The translations under genes and the position numbers were made by a program. Shown piece by piece: positions 46,086 through 57,049 of a stretch of 64,000 nucleotides of DNA. This stretch comes from an uncultured Bacteroidales bacterium. GTDB lineage: Bacteria; Bacteroidota; Bacteroidia; Bacteroidales; P3. The DNA is taken from the NCBI GenBank assembly GCA_944321735.1, contig CALUMK010000003.1, positions 62,001-126,000 of the forward strand, in the 5' to 3' direction. A model generated the notes under the pieces. That model did no database searches and was not told the origin of the DNA. It saw only the letters and a program-made list of their open reading frames with translations. The first letter of the stretch is position 1. Each line of letters begins with the position of its first letter.

Positions 46086-47447
46086 CTAAGCAATGCCGTA
46101 TGCTCCTCCCGAACGTCCCTTGATACGTCCCGATTTGGTCAATCCATCATAGTGGCGCATCAACAGGTGACTTTCGATTTGTTGCAATGTATCCAAGATA
46201 ACACCGACCATAATCAACAGAGAGGTACCGCCGTAGAATTGAGCAAACTGGGCGCTGACCCCGAACAGGCTGACGATAGCAGGCAAAATGGCTACGATTG
46301 CCAAGAAGATGGATCCCGGAAGCGTGATGCGCGAAATCACTTCATCGATGAATTCCATTGTTTTCTTGCCGGGCTTGATGCCAGGAATGAATCCGTTGTT
46401 GCGTTTCAAGTCCTCTGCAATCTGTTGCGAATTCATTGTGATTGCCGTGTAGAAGTAGGTAAACACGATAATCAACAAAGCGAATATGAGATTGTACCAG
46501 AAACCGTTGAAATCCATCATCGACCTCCAGAATCCGGAATTGATTGCATCTGGCGATGCAAAGCCCGCAATCGTTACAGGGATGAACATGATGGCTTGGG
46601 CAAAGATGATGGGCATTACACCCGCAGCATTGACCTTGAGCGGCAAGTACTGGCGTACGCCACCATATTGTTTGTTGCCTACGATTCTTTTAGCATATTG
46701 AACCGGGATTCTGCGCGTCCCTTGTACCAGCAGGATACAGAGGAGAATCACAGCAATCAGAACCACCAATTCCACCAAGAACATAACTAGGCCGCCGCCT
46801 TGCTGTTCCAAACGGGAAACGAATTCCCCAAACAGGGCAAACGGTAGACGGGCGATGATACCAATCATAATAATGAGGGAGATACCATTTCCGATTCCCT
46901 TGTCGGTAATCTTTTCTCCTAACCACATCACGAACAACGTACCGGCTGTCAGGATGATGCAGGACGAAACCCAGAAAAATGCCCCCGGATGAGTTCCATT
47001 GAATGGAATGAAAGCCGTGGCCGGAAGTTGGTTCACTACATTGGTCAAGTATGCCGGAGCCTGCAGTGCAGTGACAGCAATCGTGAGCCAACGTGTAATC
47101 TGGTTCATTTTCCTTCTTCCGCTTTCACCTTCCTTTTGAAGCTTTTGGAAATAAGGAATCGCCATACCGAACAACTGCACGATGATGGATGCCGAGATGT
47201 ACGGCATAATCCCCAATGCAAATATGGACGCATTGGAGAACGCACCTCCGGAGAACATGTTCAACAATCCTAACAACCCGTCGCTGGTTTGCTGTTGCAG
47301 CGCGCCTAGCTGGGAGGGATCAACTCCGGGCAAAACGATAAAAGAACCTATACGGTAGATTACAATAATCCCCAATGTATAGAGGATTCTCTTACGAAGT
47401 TCCTCTATCTTATAGATGTTCTTCAGGGTTTCTATGAATCTTTTCAT
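46086..47447 (-). CDS. secY: preprotein translocase subunit SecY
   Basis: This 453-residue protein has ten membrane helices and forms the export channel with SecE and SecG. RRKMNQITRWLTIAV, GNGISLIIMIGIIARLP and the C-terminal LLMRHYDGLTKSG are typical. The start is ATG 47447. Confidence 0.98.
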   Translation of the reverse strand: MKRFIETLKNIYKIEELRKRILYTLGIIVIYRIGSFIVLPGVDPSQLGALQQQTSDGLLGLLNMFSGGAFSNASIFALGIMPYISASIIVQLFGMAIPYFQKLQKEGESGRRKMNQITRWLTIAVTALQAPAYLTNVVNQLPATAFIPFNGTHPGAFFWVSSCIILTAGTLFVMWLGEKITDKGIGNGISLIIMIGIIARLPFALFGEFVSRLEQQGGGLVMFLVELVVLIAVILLCILLVQGTRRIPVQYAKRIVGNKQYGGVRQYLPLKVNAAGVMPIIFAQAIMFIPVTIAGFASPDAINSGFWRSMMDFNGFWYNLIFALLIIVFTYFYTAITMNSQQIAEDLKRNNGFIPGIKPGKKTMEFIDEVISRITLPGSIFLAIVAILPAIVSLFGVSAQFAQFYGGTSLLIMVGVILDTLQQIESHLLMRHYDGLTKSGRIKGRSGGAYGIA

Positions 47448-47524
47448 CAACTATCTGGATAAGAAAGATTAAAAACTGTTGCTTTCCCCTCCTGATATTC
47501 GAGAAAGGGAAAACAACAGGACTG

Positions 47525-47992
47525 CTAGTTTTCTTGAGTTTTTGCTGAAACCAATGTAATCGAACCACCTTTTGCTTCGATGGCCTCCTTGGCCTTTGCA
47601 GAGCAAGCATCCACGGTTACATGAACGCATGCATTCAACTCACCACGACCGAGAATCTTGATCTTGTCGTTCTTGGATGCAAGACCGTTTTCTTTCAGAA
47701 CTTGACGATCGATAGTAGTCAGGCCTTTTTCAGTAGCCAGTCTTTCCAATACGTCCAAGTTGATGGCGGTATATTCTATGCGGTTCATATTTTTGAATCC
47801 GCTTTTGGGCAGACGTCTGTATAACGGCATCTGACCGCCTTCAAAACCAATCTTGCGGCTGTAACCCGAACGGGATTTGGCTCCCTTGTGTCCTCTTCCG
47901 GCTGTTTGTCCGTTCCCTGAACCATAACCACGACCCAAACGCTTGTTCGTTCTAACCGAACCCTTGGCAGGGGATAAAGTTGATAAGTCCAT
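47525..47992 (-). CDS. rplO: 50S ribosomal protein L15
   Basis: This 155-residue protein begins [20 protein letters not shown] with the [20 protein letters not shown] tail that binds 23S rRNA. It is the penultimate spc gene before secY. Confidence 0.97.
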   Translation of the reverse strand: MDLSTLSPAKGSVRTNKRLGRGYGSGNGQTAGRGHKGAKSRSGYSRKIGFEGGQMPLYRRLPKSGFKNMNRIEYTAINLDVLERLATEKGLTTIDRQVLKENGLASKNDKIKILGRGELNACVHVTVDACSAKAKEAIEAKGGSITLVSAKTQEN

Positions 47993-48034
47993 ATTAAAAT
48001 TTCTTTTCTCTCGTTAGTAAATAATTCAGATTGC

Positions 48035-48217
48035 CTATTGGATTTCTTCAACCTTGATCAGATGGCGGACCTTGGCAATCATACCGGCCATATCCGGATT
48101 CATTTCGACTTCAGCCGTTTTTCCAATACGCCCCAACTTCAATGATTTGAGGGTCATCTTTTGGGACAACGGACGATCGATACCGCTTTTGATCTGGGTC
48201 AATTTAACCTTATTCAT
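48035..48217 (-). CDS. rpmD: 50S ribosomal protein L30
   Basis: This 60-residue protein starts at MNKVKLTQIKSGIDRP and has the family core TLKSLKLGRIGKTAEV. The frame upstream to 48265 has no conserved residues. It lies between rpsE and rplO. Confidence 0.96.
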   Translation of the reverse strand: MNKVKLTQIKSGIDRPLSQKMTLKSLKLGRIGKTAEVEMNPDMAGMIAKVRHLIKVEEIQ

Positions 48218-48236
48218 GAAATGGTCTCCTTTTCTC

Positions 48237-48755
48237 TTAGCCGTTAAACACTTTATCCAATTCAATGCCTCTCGAATGGGCGACCATCAGCGGATCCCTC
48301 ATCTGAGCAAGGGCATTGATGGTTGCTTTTACCACGGAGTGGGGATTGGAAGAACCTTTGGATTTTGCCAATACGTCTTTTACCCCTACGCTTTCCAGTA
48401 CGGCACGCATGGCACCACCAGCGATTACTCCCGTACCAGGAGCAGCAGGTTTCAAGAATACAGTAGCACCACTGTATTTCCCATATTGTTCGTGCGGGAT
48501 GGTTCCCTTGAGGACAGGCACCTTAATCAGATTTTTCTTGGCATCGTCCAAGCCTTTCTGAATCGCAGCCTGTACTTCCTTGGCTTTTCCAAGACCATAA
48601 CCAACTACACCCTTACCATCTCCTACAACTACAATAGCCGAGAAGCTGAAAGTCCGTCCCCCTTTGGTTACTTTAGTGACACGGTTGATGCTGACCAACT
48701 TGTCTTGAAATTCGATATCGCTCGATTTCACTTTCTTTACACTTGCGTCTGTCAT
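48237..48755 (-). CDS. rpsE: 30S ribosomal protein S5
   Basis: This 172-residue protein has the double-stranded-RNA-like domain ([37 protein letters not shown]) and the C-terminal S5 part. It sits at the 30S mRNA entrance and affects accuracy. Confidence 0.98.
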   Translation of the reverse strand: MTDASVKKVKSSDIEFQDKLVSINRVTKVTKGGRTFSFSAIVVVGDGKGVVGYGLGKAKEVQAAIQKGLDDAKKNLIKVPVLKGTIPHEQYGKYSGATVFLKPAAPGTGVIAGGAMRAVLESVGVKDVLAKSKGSSNPHSVVKATINALAQMRDPLMVAHSRGIELDKVFNG

Positions 48756-48767
48756 AGTCTTGTTTCC

Positions 48768-49121
48768 TTAGAATTTGAGGCCGCCTTCCCTGGCTCCATC
48801 TGCCAAGGATTTTACACGTCCGTGATACAAATAACCGTTACGGTCGAAGACAACTTGCTCGATAGAGGCCGCTTTAGCTCTCTCAGCCAAGATTTTCCCT
48901 ACTTCGGCAGCCTTTTCCGTCTTCGTGCCTTGGAAAGAGAAACTCTTCTCCTTGGACGAGGCTTGAACTAGCGTCTTGCCGGTCTCATCATTGATAATCT
49001 GGGCATATATATCCCGGTTGCTTCTGAACACGCTCAAGCGGGGAGCCGCAGTGCTACCCGAAATCTTCTTGCGAATGCGCATTTTAATGCGCGCTCTTCT
49101 ATATCTTTTAGTAATAGCCAT
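48768..49121 (-). CDS. rplR: 50S ribosomal protein L18
   Basis: This 117-residue protein binds 5S r[23 protein letters not shown] and [17 protein letters not shown] are typical, as is the GGLKF end. It is 12 bp before rpsE. Confidence 0.97.
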   Translation of the reverse strand: MAITKRYRRARIKMRIRKKISGSTAAPRLSVFRSNRDIYAQIINDETGKTLVQASSKEKSFSFQGTKTEKAAEVGKILAERAKAASIEQVVFDRNGYLYHGRVKSLADGAREGGLKF

Positions 49122-49145
49122 CGTGCAAATATATTTAATAGTCCG

Positions 49146-49715
49146 CTATTTCTTGGCACTGGCAGCCGATTTACCAGCTTTCCTGCGCAAAATTTCACCT
49201 TCAAACTTGATACCTTTTCCTTTATAGGGTTCAGGTTTGCGATAGGAGCGGATCTTGGAGCAAACCATTCCAAGCAACTCCTTGTCGGAAGATTCCAGTG
49301 TGAGAGTAGGGTTCTTCCCTTTTTCTGCCGTGGCTGTTGCTTTTACTTCCTTGGGCAATTCGATGAACAAGTTGTGGGAGTAACCCAGCGCAAGGTCGAT
49401 AATTTGTCCATTGACAGTCGCCTTGTAACCCACACCCACGATTTCCATCGTTGTTTTGAATCCTTCCGAAACCCCTACGACCATATTATGAATCAAAGCT
49501 CTGTACAGACCGTGCAAGGCTTTGTGCCGCTTTTGATCCGTCGGCCGTTTAACCAATATATGGTTGGTTTCATTGTCTACTTGCACCGTAATGTCGGGAT
49601 TTACCTGGCGGCTCAATTCGCCTTTCGGGCCTTTGACCGTCACCACATTGTTAGTGGCCACACTAACTGTAACTCCCTTAGGAAGGCTTATAGGTGCTCT
49701 ACCAATTCTTGACAT
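49146..49715 (-). CDS. rplF: 50S ribosomal protein L6
   Basis: This 189-residue protein has the two repeated L6 domains, starting MSRIGRAPISLPKGV, with the C-terminal signature PEPYKGKGIKFEGE. It binds 23S rRNA near the factor site. The start is ATG 49715. Confidence 0.98.
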   Translation of the reverse strand: MSRIGRAPISLPKGVTVSVATNNVVTVKGPKGELSRQVNPDITVQVDNETNHILVKRPTDQKRHKALHGLYRALIHNMVVGVSEGFKTTMEIVGVGYKATVNGQIIDLALGYSHNLFIELPKEVKATATAEKGKNPTLTLESSDKELLGMVCSKIRSYRKPEPYKGKGIKFEGEILRRKAGKSAASAKK

Positions 49716-49729
49716 TGTATTACTGTTGT

Positions 49730-50125
49730 TTAGCTGATGTAACAAATTACTTCACCACCCACGTTTTCTTTCCGAGCTTCCTTGTCGGTCATCAAGCCCT
49801 TGGAGGTGGACATGATGGCGATGCCTAAACCGTTCATCACGCGGGGGAGGTTTTCGGTATCGGCATATTTGCGCAAACCCGGTGTGCTCACCCTGTCGAT
49901 ACGACGAATAGCAGGCATCTTTGTGGCCGGGTCATATTTCAAAGCGATTTTCAAAGTCGGTTTTACACCCTCTTCCACTTTGTAGTTTACGATGTAACCC
50001 TTTTCAAACAAAATGCGTGCAATACCTGCTCTCATTTTGGAAGAAGGAACTTCCACCATCCTTTTTCTAGCCATGTTGGCATTCCGGATAACGGTCAAAA
50101 AGTCCGCAATAGAATCTGATATCAT
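49730..50125 (-). CDS. rpsH: 30S ribosomal protein S8
   Basis: This 131-residue protein binds the central domain of 16S rRNA. It has SDSIADFLTVIRNANMA and NGLGIAIMSTSKGLMTDKEA. In E. coli S8 regulates the spc operon at rplE; no such site is assigned here. Confidence 0.98.
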   Translation of the reverse strand: MISDSIADFLTVIRNANMARKRMVEVPSSKMRAGIARILFEKGYIVNYKVEEGVKPTLKIALKYDPATKMPAIRRIDRVSTPGLRKYADTENLPRVMNGLGIAIMSTSKGLMTDKEARKENVGGEVICYIS

Positions 50126-50153
50126 CTCTGTTCTTTGATTTTAGGGTTAAAAA

Positions 50154-50423
50154 CTACCAGCTGGCTTTCTTTACACCGGGAATAAGCCCTTGGAGAGCCA
50201 TTTCGCGGAAGTTGATACGGGAGATACCGAACGTACGCATATAACCTTTGGGTCTGCCAGTCAGTTTGCAACGGTTGTGCAGACGTACAGGCGAGGCATT
50301 CTTGGGTAATCTTTGCAGGGCGTCATAATCCCCGGCTTTCTTGAGCTCGGCACGTTTTTGGGCATATTTGGCCACCATACGTTCACGCTTAAGCTCTCTG
50401 GCTTTCATTGATTCTTTTGCCAT
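50154..50423 (-). CDS. rpsN: 30S ribosomal protein S14 (C-minus type)
   Basis: This 89-residue protein has the family core [30 protein letters not shown]. Only one Cys is left, so it is the zinc-free form that Bacteroidota usually have. The basic N-terminus is typical. Confidence 0.97.
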   Translation of the reverse strand: MAKESMKARELKRERMVAKYAQKRAELKKAGDYDALQRLPKNASPVRLHNRCKLTGRPKGYMRTFGISRINFREMALQGLIPGVKKASW

Positions 50424-50429
50424 AACGCA

Positions 50430-50990
50430 CTACTTGTTGTTTTGTTTTTGAAAAGGCATGCCGAATTCCCTCAGCAAAGCGTATGCTTCCTTATCATTGG
50501 TAGCGGTGGTAACGAAAGTGATATCCATCCCGCTAATCCGGCTGATTTTGTCGATGTTGATTTCAGGGAAGATAATCTGTTCGGTGATACCGAATGAGAA
50601 GTTACCTTTGCCATCCAGTCCTTTGTCGCTGATACCATGAAAGTCACGGATACGAGGAATGGCGACCGAAATCAAGCGATCCAAGAACTCGTACATGCGT
50701 TCTCCACGAAGGGTGACACGTACACCGATAGGCATACCTTTACGTACCTTGAAGTTGGAGATATCCTTCTTGGATTTTGTGGGAACGGCTTTCTGACCGG
50801 TAATGGCCGTCATTTCTTCCACGCCGGCATCCACTAATTTCTTATCTGCAACCGCAGCTCCGATACCTTGGTTCAAACAAATCTTGACCAAGCGGGGAAC
50901 TTGCATCACGCTCTTGTATCCGAATTCCTTTTGCAGGTTCGGAACAATCGTGCTATTGTATTTTTCTTTAAGTCTCGGCGTATAACTCAT
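50430..50990 (-). CDS. rplE: 50S ribosomal protein L5
   Basis: This 186-residue protein contacts 5S rRNA and the P-site t[22 protein letters not shown] and [19 protein letters not shown] are family marks. It touches rplX by one base. Confidence 0.98.
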   Translation of the reverse strand: MSYTPRLKEKYNSTIVPNLQKEFGYKSVMQVPRLVKICLNQGIGAAVADKKLVDAGVEEMTAITGQKAVPTKSKKDISNFKVRKGMPIGVRVTLRGERMYEFLDRLISVAIPRIRDFHGISDKGLDGKGNFSFGITEQIIFPEINIDKISRISGMDITFVTTATNDKEAYALLREFGMPFQKQNNK

Positions 50991-51307
50991 TACTTGATTA
51001 CCTCCCCAGATTTTTTAGAATAGCGAACTAGTTTATTGGTCTTTTCATCCAATTTACGGCCAATACGGCTGGCAACGCCCTTTCCATCCACTACCATCAG
51101 GTTGGAGATGTGGATTCCGGCTTCGACTTTGATGATGCCGCCTTGAGGATTCTTGGAATTGGGCTTGGTGTGCTTGGAGACCATGTTGAGCCCTTCTACC
51201 TTGGCCCGCAGCTTTTTTGTATCAACAAACAGGACACGGCCCTGCTTGCCCCTTTCGTCACCGGCCAACACTTTCACAGTGTCTCCTTTTTTAATGTGTA
51301 ATTTCAT
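50990..51307 (-). CDS. rplX: 50S ribosomal protein L24
   Basis: This 105-residue protein has the KOW motif ([23 protein letters not shown]) and starts 50S assembly. The overlap with rplE by one base (ATGA-type) suggests coupled translation. Confidence 0.97.
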   Translation of the reverse strand: MKLHIKKGDTVKVLAGDERGKQGRVLFVDTKKLRAKVEGLNMVSKHTKPNSKNPQGGIIKVEAGIHISNLMVVDGKGVASRIGRKLDEKTNKLVRYSKKSGEVIK

Positions 51308-51321
51308 GGTCGTATTTCCTA

Positions 51322-51690
51322 TTAAAGCACTTCAGGTGCCAGTGAAACAATCTTCATGAATTGCTTTTCACGCAGTTCGCGGGCAACCGGTCCGAAGATA
51401 CGGGTACCGCGCATTTCATCAGCTGCATTAAGCAATACAACGGCATTGTCATCGAAACGGATGTATGAGCCGTCCGCTCTGCGGACTTCTTTGGTCGTCC
51501 TGACAACAACAGCCTTAGATACGGTTCCTTTCTTAACATTGCCCGAAGGAAGCGCGTCTTTGATGGCTACGACGATTTTGTCTCCCACACTCGCGTATCT
51601 TCTTTTGGTACCCCCTAATACGCGGATGCAGAGTACCGACTTGGCCCCACTGTTATCGGCAACACTAAGTCTAGTTTCTTGTTGTATCAT
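51322..51690 (-). CDS. rplN: 50S ribosomal protein L14
   Basis: This 122-residue protein has the fold signature [19 protein letters not shown] and [17 protein letters not shown]. Its start is 2 bp after the rpsQ stop. Confidence 0.98.
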   Translation of the reverse strand: MIQQETRLSVADNSGAKSVLCIRVLGGTKRRYASVGDKIVVAIKDALPSGNVKKGTVSKAVVVRTTKEVRRADGSYIRFDDNAVVLLNAADEMRGTRIFGPVARELREKQFMKIVSLAPEVL

Positions 51691-51692
51691 AA

Positions 51693-51947
51693 TTATTTAG
51701 CTCTTTCAATGATTTCAACTAATCTCCAACGTTTGTCTTTGCTCAGAGGACGGGTTTCCATAATCCGTACGGTATCGCCGATGTGGCAATCGTTCTTTTC
51801 ATCATGAGCCTTGAACTTGGTCGATTTCTTTACGAATTTGCCGTAAATGGGGTGTTTCATCCTCCGCTCAACCAAGACAGTGATGGTTTTTTGCATCTTG
51901 TCGCTTACAACCACACCGATTCTCTCTTTTCTAAGATTCCTTTCCAT
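51693..51947 (-). CDS. rpsQ: 30S ribosomal protein S17
   Basis: This 84-residue OB-fold protein has [20 protein letters not shown] and [20 protein letters not shown]. It is a primary 16S rRNA binder. Confidence 0.97.
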   Translation of the reverse strand: MERNLRKERIGVVVSDKMQKTITVLVERRMKHPIYGKFVKKSTKFKAHDEKNDCHIGDTVRIMETRPLSKDKRWRLVEIIERAK

Positions 51948-51966
51948 GTTTTCTCTCTTTGGGGCT

Positions 51967-52164
51967 TTAGTCAGCCAATTCCCTGCGGCGCAATTCCGTC
52001 AGGATACGGGCAATGTTTTTTTTGTGGTTCTTTATCAGGTTCGGGTTTTCCACAGGAGAAATCGCATGGTTCAATTTCATCTTGTGCAACTCGGCCCTTT
52101 CCGTGTCCAAGCGGTCTTTCAATTCCGCGGTCGATAATTCTTTTACTACGAATTCTGATTTCAT
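51967..52164 (-). CDS. rpmC: 50S ribosomal protein L29
   Basis: This 65-residue helical protein has [20 protein letters not shown] and ends in the typical [12 protein letters not shown]. It lies at the tunnel exit. Confidence 0.96.
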   Translation of the reverse strand: MKSEFVVKELSTAELKDRLDTERAELHKMKLNHAISPVENPNLIKNHKKNIARILTELRRRELAD

Positions 52165-52179
52165 GGCTTTCCCTCCCTT

Positions 52180-52602
52180 TTATTCGGCTACGTAATCTCT
52201 TCTTACGACAAACTTGACAGCAATCGGCAACTTTTGGGATGCCAAACGGAGAGCTTCCTTCGCAACATCCATGGGAACACCGTCTGCTTCGAACAAGATT
52301 CTTCCCGGGCAAACACGAGCCACAAAATATTCAGGCGAACCTTTACCCTTACCCATACGGACTTCATTCGGTTTCTTGGTGATGGGTTTGTCGGGGAAAA
52401 CGCGAATCCAAATTTGACCTTCACGTTTCATATAACGTGTCACGGCTTGACGGGCGGCTTCCAACTGGCGGGCAGTGATAAAGGCAGTTTCCATTGCCTT
52501 GATGCCGAAAGAACCGAAAGCAATCTCGGCACCTCTCTTGGCATTGCCTTTCATTCTGCCTTTTTGTTGCTTCCTGAACTTTGTTTTCTTTGGTTGTAAC
52601 AT
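52180..52602 (-). CDS. rplP: 50S ribosomal protein L16
   Basis: This 140-residue protein begins [19 protein letters not shown], with [20 protein letters not shown] in the middle. It contacts the A-site tRNA. Confidence 0.98.
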   Translation of the reverse strand: MLQPKKTKFRKQQKGRMKGNAKRGAEIAFGSFGIKAMETAFITARQLEAARQAVTRYMKREGQIWIRVFPDKPITKKPNEVRMGKGKGSPEYFVARVCPGRILFEADGVPMDVAKEALRLASQKLPIAVKFVVRRDYVAE

Positions 52603-52633
52603 CTCTCTTAAATGTTAAAACGTTAACACTATA

Positions 52634-53365
52634 TTAGTTGGCTTTCTTCCTTCTGCCGCCGGCCGGACGCGAAGACATCGGTCTTCCCGAAGGTTCCTTA
52701 CCGGTGGTAGCAGCCGCAAAGCCTGCGGTCAAATCACGCTTTCCATACACGATGCCACGGCAAATCCAAACTTTGATACCAAGGCGGCCATAAGTAGTAT
52801 GGGCTTCAGCGAGAGCGTAATCGATATCAGCTCTCAGCGTATGCAGAGGTGTTCTGCCTTCTTTGAAATGTTCTGTACGAGCCATTTCAGCTCCTCCCAA
52901 GCGGCCGGATATCTGTACCTTGATGCCCTCGGCACTCATACGCATAGCCGAAGCGATAGCGGTCTTGATGGCTTTGCGGTAAGAAACACGACCTTCCAAC
53001 TGACGGGCGATAGAATTAGAAACGAGTACGGCATCCAATTCAGGGCGTTTGATTTCAGAAATGCTGATTTGGATTTCCTTTCCTGTGAGTTTCTTCAATT
53101 CTTCCTTCAGTTTGTCCACTTCCTGGCCTGCCTTACCGATAATCAATCCTGGCCGAGCCGTGAAGATAGTAATAGTGACCATCTTCAGTGTACGTTCAAT
53201 CAGAACCTTGGAAACGTATGCCTTTGCCAGACGAGCATTCAAGTATTTGCGGATTTTATCATCTTCCACCAATTTGGCTTCGAAACGGCGTCCGCCATAC
53301 CAACTGGAATCCCATCCTCTGATGATTCCTAATCTATTACCTATAGGATTTGTTTTCTGTCCCAT
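52634..53365 (-). CDS. rpsC: 30S ribosomal protein S3
   Basis: This 243-residue protein has the KH domain ([20 protein letters not shown]) and the C-terminal S3 domain, and binds mRNA at the entrance. A basic C-terminal tail ([19 protein letters not shown]) is present. Confidence 0.98.
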   Translation of the reverse strand: MGQKTNPIGNRLGIIRGWDSSWYGGRRFEAKLVEDDKIRKYLNARLAKAYVSKVLIERTLKMVTITIFTARPGLIIGKAGQEVDKLKEELKKLTGKEIQISISEIKRPELDAVLVSNSIARQLEGRVSYRKAIKTAIASAMRMSAEGIKVQISGRLGGAEMARTEHFKEGRTPLHTLRADIDYALAEAHTTYGRLGIKVWICRGIVYGKRDLTAGFAAATTGKEPSGRPMSSRPAGGRRKKAN

Positions 53366-53367
53366 TG

Positions 53368-53850
53368 TTACTTGTTTTCAGATTCTGATTTTTCAACATT
53401 CTCACTGGCTGTTTTCGCTGCCTTCTTGCCGCTCTTTTTGGAAGTCTGAGCGGTCAAATCGCGGCTGCCCAGAATCAACGTTACATGGTTGGAACGTTTG
53501 CGGATTCTGTATCCGCGACCCTGCGGAGCAGGACGCAACCTTTTCAACTGAGCACCACCGTCCACAAAGATTTCCTTTACAAACAAGTGGGCGTCTTCCA
53601 TGCGTGCGCCCTCGTTTTTGCTCTGCCAGTTGGCGATAGCCGAGCGGAGCAATTTATGCAACTTGGGAGCAGCTTCCCTGTGCCCGTATTGGAGGACAGC
53701 CAAAGCTTTGTCAACATCCAGCCCTCTAATCAAATCGGCAGTGTACCTCGTTTTGCGAGGGGATGTCGGGTTGTTTCTCAACTTGGCCACGTAGAGCGTT
53801 TTCTTCTGCTCTTTTATCTTTTCAGCACGAATACGTTTTCTCGATCCCAT
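53368..53850 (-). CDS. rplV: 50S ribosomal protein L22
   Basis: This 160-residue protein has the L22 core ([20 protein letters not shown]) and the extended beta-hairpin lining the exit tunnel. An N-terminal start of [15 protein letters not shown] and a charged C-terminal tail are additions common in this phylum. Confidence 0.96.
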   Translation of the reverse strand: MGSRKRIRAEKIKEQKKTLYVAKLRNNPTSPRKTRYTADLIRGLDVDKALAVLQYGHREAAPKLHKLLRSAIANWQSKNEGARMEDAHLFVKEIFVDGGAQLKRLRPAPQGRGYRIRKRSNHVTLILGSRDLTAQTSKKSGKKAAKTASENVEKSESENK

Positions 53851-53876
53851 TGCTCTATGTTATTTACAAACGGTGA

Positions 53877-54155
53877 TTACTTTTTAGCTTTGTCTTTGTT
53901 GCCTGCGTGGCCACGGAAAGTACGGGTCGGGGCGAATTCTCCCAGTTTGTGCCCTACCATGTTCTCGGTCACGAAAACGGGAACAAACTTGTTTCCGTTG
54001 TGTACGGCAATGGTCAGTCCGACGAAATCAGGAGAAATCATCGAAGCTCTCGACCACGTTTTAATCGTGGCTTTCTTTTTGCTTTCCGCAGCAGCGAGAA
54101 CTTTTTTCTCCAGTTTGTAGTGGATATATGGACCTTTTTTGATTGAACGGCTCAT
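53877..54155 (-). CDS. rpsS: 30S ribosomal protein S19
   Basis: This 92-residue protein has [19 protein letters not shown] and the [20 protein letters not shown] core. It pairs with S13 in the head of the 30S subunit. Confidence 0.98.
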   Translation of the reverse strand: MSRSIKKGPYIHYKLEKKVLAAAESKKKATIKTWSRASMISPDFVGLTIAVHNGNKFVPVFVTENMVGHKLGEFAPTRTFRGHAGNKDKAKK

Positions 54156-54174
54156 TTTTCTACGTTTTTAAAAA

Positions 54175-54999
54175 TTACTTCTTCCTTCTTTCAATGATGT
54201 ACTGGTTCGAAGGATTCTTCGCGCGACGAGTCTTGTAACCTTTTGCGGGAAGACCCTTGCGAGAACGGGGATGTCCACCGGAGGCGCGTCCTTCACCCCC
54301 ACCCATCGGGTGATCTACAGGGTTCATAACAACACCACGGTTGCGAGGTCTGCGACCCAGCCAACGGCTGCGGCCGGCTTTACCCGACGATTCCAAGATG
54401 TGATCCGGATTGGAAGTGGTTCCAATCGTGGCTTTACATGCTTGGAGGATTTTCCTCGTTTCACCGGAAGGTAATTTGATAATGGCGTATTTGCCGTCAC
54501 GGGAAAGCAATTGGGCGTAGGTACCTGCGCTGCGCACGATTTTGCCGCCTTGTCCAGGACGGAGTTCAATGTTGTGAATCAATGTACCTAGAGGAATCTC
54601 GCTCAAGTAAAGGGCATTGCCCAAGTCAGGAGCGATGTCCTTTCCAGACATTACTTTTTGGCCTACCTGCAAGCCCTGTGGCGCGAGAATGTATCGCTTT
54701 TCCCCATCAGCATAAGCCAACAGGGCGATACGGGCACTACGATTGGGATCGTATTCAATAGTTTTTACAATTGCAGGTATTTGATCCTTTTCACGTTTGA
54801 AGTCGATGATACGGTAGCGCCTTTTGTGTCCGCCACCGATATAGCGCATAGTCCTGCGACCTTGGTTGTTGCGACCACCGGTTTTGTGGATATAAGTAAG
54901 CAAGGATTTTTCAGGCTTTGTTGCCGTGATTTCCTCGAACGTGCTGGTACTTCTAAAGCGCTGACCCGCCGAAGTGGGTTTGAATTTCTTTAAAGCCAT
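54175..54999 (-). CDS. rplB: 50S ribosomal protein L2
   Basis: This 274-residue protein is needed for the peptidyl transferase centre. [20 protein letters not shown] and [20 protein letters not shown] are the family marks, including the catalytic-side His in VDHPMGG. Length is typical. Confidence 0.99.
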   Translation of the reverse strand: MALKKFKPTSAGQRFRSTSTFEEITATKPEKSLLTYIHKTGGRNNQGRRTMRYIGGGHKRRYRIIDFKREKDQIPAIVKTIEYDPNRSARIALLAYADGEKRYILAPQGLQVGQKVMSGKDIAPDLGNALYLSEIPLGTLIHNIELRPGQGGKIVRSAGTYAQLLSRDGKYAIIKLPSGETRKILQACKATIGTTSNPDHILESSGKAGRSRWLGRRPRNRGVVMNPVDHPMGGGEGRASGGHPRSRKGLPAKGYKTRRAKNPSNQYIIERRKK

Positions 55000-55004
55000 C
55001 TCTT

Positions 55005-55295
55005 TTAAATGTTACTATAAAAATCGATAGTGTCGCCTTGTGCCAAGGTTACCATTGCTTTTTTGTATGCATTGGTACGACCGGAGATGAATCCGGCTTT
55101 CGTGTAACGGGATTTCCGTTTTCCATCATAGTTGATGGTATTTACACGGGTCACCTTTACACCGTACATGTCTTCTACCGCCTTCTTAATCTCAATCTTG
55201 TTCGCTGCTCTGTCAACGATGAAACCGACGCGGTTGAATTTTTCCGCCACCTTGGTCATTTTTTCGGTGACGATAGGTTTAATAATCACGTTCAT
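55005..55295 (-). CDS. rplW: 50S ribosomal protein L23
   Basis: This 96-residue protein begins [20 protein letters not shown], with the rRNA-binding [20 protein letters not shown]. It forms the docking site at the tunnel exit. Spacing to rplB is 5 bp. Confidence 0.97.
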   Translation of the reverse strand: MNVIIKPIVTEKMTKVAEKFNRVGFIVDRAANKIEIKKAVEDMYGVKVTRVNTINYDGKRKSRYTKAGFISGRTNAYKKAMVTLAQGDTIDFYSNI

Positions 55296-55317
55296 TGTTC
55301 TTTAATTAAGCAGTTCC

Positions 55318-55953
55318 TTACTCCGCCGGTGCAAAAATTTCGTCCAATTTCTTTGCCGAAGATTCCACGAATACTATGTTCTTAGCATTGAGGATTTCGT
55401 AAGTGTTTAAGTTTGAAACATTTGCAACTCTAATCCTCGGCAAATTTCGGGAGGACAAAAATACAAAATTATTTGGTTCTGCAAGCACTAGAAGTGATTT
55501 TTTTTCTGAAAGATTCAGGTTCTTCAGAATCTCAACCATCTTCTTGGTTTTGGGAGCATCGAACGAAAAGTCTTCAACTACGGTGACATTGTTCTCTTTG
55601 AACTTGTATGCCAAGGCAGACAAGCGAGCCAGCCTTTTCACTTTTTTGTTCAATTTGAAACTGTAGTCACGAGGCCGAGGACCGAATACTCGGGCACCAC
55701 CGTGCAACAGGGGAGAGTTGATATCTCCGCGACGAGCGCCTCCTCCACCTTTTTGCTTGCCCAACTTTTTGGTACTACCCGACATTTCGGATCTTTCCTT
55801 GCTCTTGTGGGTACCTTGGCGTTGGTTTGCCATATATTGTTTCACGTCCAAATAAATGGCGTGATCGTTCGGTTCTGCATTTACGATGCTGTCAGCAACC
55901 TGCACTTTCTTGCCGGTGTCGGTTCCGGACGTGCTATAAACAATTAACTCCAT
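55318..55953 (-). CDS. rplD: 50S ribosomal protein L4
   Basis: This 211-residue protein has the signature [27 protein letters not shown] in the loop that enters the tunnel. In E. coli L4 regulates the S10 operon. It overlaps the end of rplC by 10 bp. Confidence 0.98.
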   Translation of the reverse strand: MELIVYSTSGTDTGKKVQVADSIVNAEPNDHAIYLDVKQYMANQRQGTHKSKERSEMSGSTKKLGKQKGGGGARRGDINSPLLHGGARVFGPRPRDYSFKLNKKVKRLARLSALAYKFKENNVTVVEDFSFDAPKTKKMVEILKNLNLSEKKSLLVLAEPNNFVFLSSRNLPRIRVANVSNLNTYEILNAKNIVFVESSAKKLDEIFAPAE

Positions 55954-56573
55954 CTCTCTAATTTTAAAAATGAACCTTTAGGACCGGGTACGGAACCTTT
56001 TACTAAAATCAAATTTTTCTCAACGATAACTTTTACCACTTCCAGGTTGGTGACTTTTCTCCTTACGTGACCGGTCTGTCCTGCCATGCGGAGCCCTTTG
56101 AACAAACGGGAAGGATAAGATGATGCACCTACTGAACCAGGGGCTCTGAGGCGGTTGTGCTGACCGTGAGTCTTCTGACCAACGCCGCCGAAACCATGCC
56201 TGCCGACTACGCCTTGGAAACCATGCCCTTTTGTAAGGCCTGCCACATCGATGAATTCTCCTTCCGAGAATACATCTGCCGTGAGGACTTCCCCAAAGTT
56301 TTTGCGATGCCCCTCTTCAAAACGGGTGAATTCCATGCTCACCAGTTTCGGGGTTGTATTGGCCTTGGCAAAATGGCCTTTTAAGGCTTTTGACGTATGT
56401 TTTTCCTTTCTTTCGCCGAAAGAAAGCTGAATGGCATCATAGCCGTCCTTCTCTTTTGTTTTTACTTGCGTTACCACACAAGGACCAGCCTCTATCACTG
56501 TGCACGGTATGTTACGACCGGAGGCATCCCAGACGCTAGTCATTCCGATTTTTCTTCCAATTAATCCGGACAT
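55944..56573 (-). CDS. rplC: 50S ribosomal protein L3
   Basis: This 209-residue protein has the signature [14 protein letters not shown] and [28 protein letters not shown] tail loop near the peptidyl transferase centre. It follows rpsJ after a 92-bp spacer with two small hairpins. Confidence 0.97.
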   Translation of the reverse strand: MSGLIGRKIGMTSVWDASGRNIPCTVIEAGPCVVTQVKTKEKDGYDAIQLSFGERKEKHTSKALKGHFAKANTTPKLVSMEFTRFEEGHRKNFGEVLTADVFSEGEFIDVAGLTKGHGFQGVVGRHGFGGVGQKTHGQHNRLRAPGSVGASSYPSRLFKGLRMAGQTGHVRRKVTNLEVVKVIVEKNLILVKGSVPGPKGSFLKLERWS

Positions 56574-56608
56574 TACTTTGCTTGTTAATGGTTTATTTTT
56601 TCTGTTGA

Positions 56609-56637
56609 CTCTTTTGGCAAGAGGTCCTGTGCAGGAC
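56609..56637 (-). promoter_or_regulatory. two small hairpins between rpsJ and rplC
   Basis: CTCTT/AAGAG (56609-56623) is directly next to the palindrome GTCCTG/CAGGAC (56624-56637). They could be an mRNA processing or ribosomal-protein feedback site. They are short and may be chance. Confidence 0.3.
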
Positions 56638-56665
56638 GTTGCGCAGCTTGTTTAAATTGTATTCC

Positions 56666-56974
56666 TCAGACTTTGATTTCTACTTCCACGCCGCTGGGCA
56701 GTTCGAGTTTCATCAAGGCATCGATGGTTTTTGAACTGCTGCTGTGGATGTCCAGCAAGCGCTTGTAAGAGGACAATTCGAACTGTTCCCTCGATTTTTT
56801 ATTGACAAAGGTGGAACGGTTCACGGTGAAGATTTTCTTGTCGGTGGGGAGGGGGATAGGCCCGCAAACCATCGCACCGGTCATCTTCACGGTCTTAACG
56901 ATTTTCTCGGCAGATTTGTCCACCAAGTTGTAATCGTAAGACTTCAATTTGATTCTGATTCTTTGTTGACTCAC
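56666..56974 (-). CDS. rpsJ: 30S ribosomal protein S10
   Basis: This 102-residue protein has the core [19 protein letters not shown] and [20 protein letters not shown]. It is the first gene of the S10 operon, and a strong hairpin lies before it. Confidence 0.98.
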   Translation of the reverse strand: MSQQRIRIKLKSYDYNLVDKSAEKIVKTVKMTGAMVCGPIPLPTDKKIFTVNRSTFVNKKSREQFELSSYKRLLDIHSSSSKTIDALMKLELPSGVEVEIKV

Positions 56975-56997
56975 GGTTTTATTGTTTTATATGCCAA

Positions 56998-57032
56998 TGT
57001 CCACGACAAGACCTTCCGGACTGTCGTGGACA
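56998..57032 (-). promoter_or_regulatory. hairpin between fusA and rpsJ
   Basis: TGTCCACGACA at 56998-57008 pairs perfectly with TGTCGTGGACA at 57022-57032, with a 13-base loop. It lies 17 bp after the fusA stop and 23 bp before the rpsJ start. No T-run follows, so it may be a processing site or a weak attenuator. Confidence 0.55.
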
Positions 57033-57049
57033 CCGTTGTGTGAATTCTA

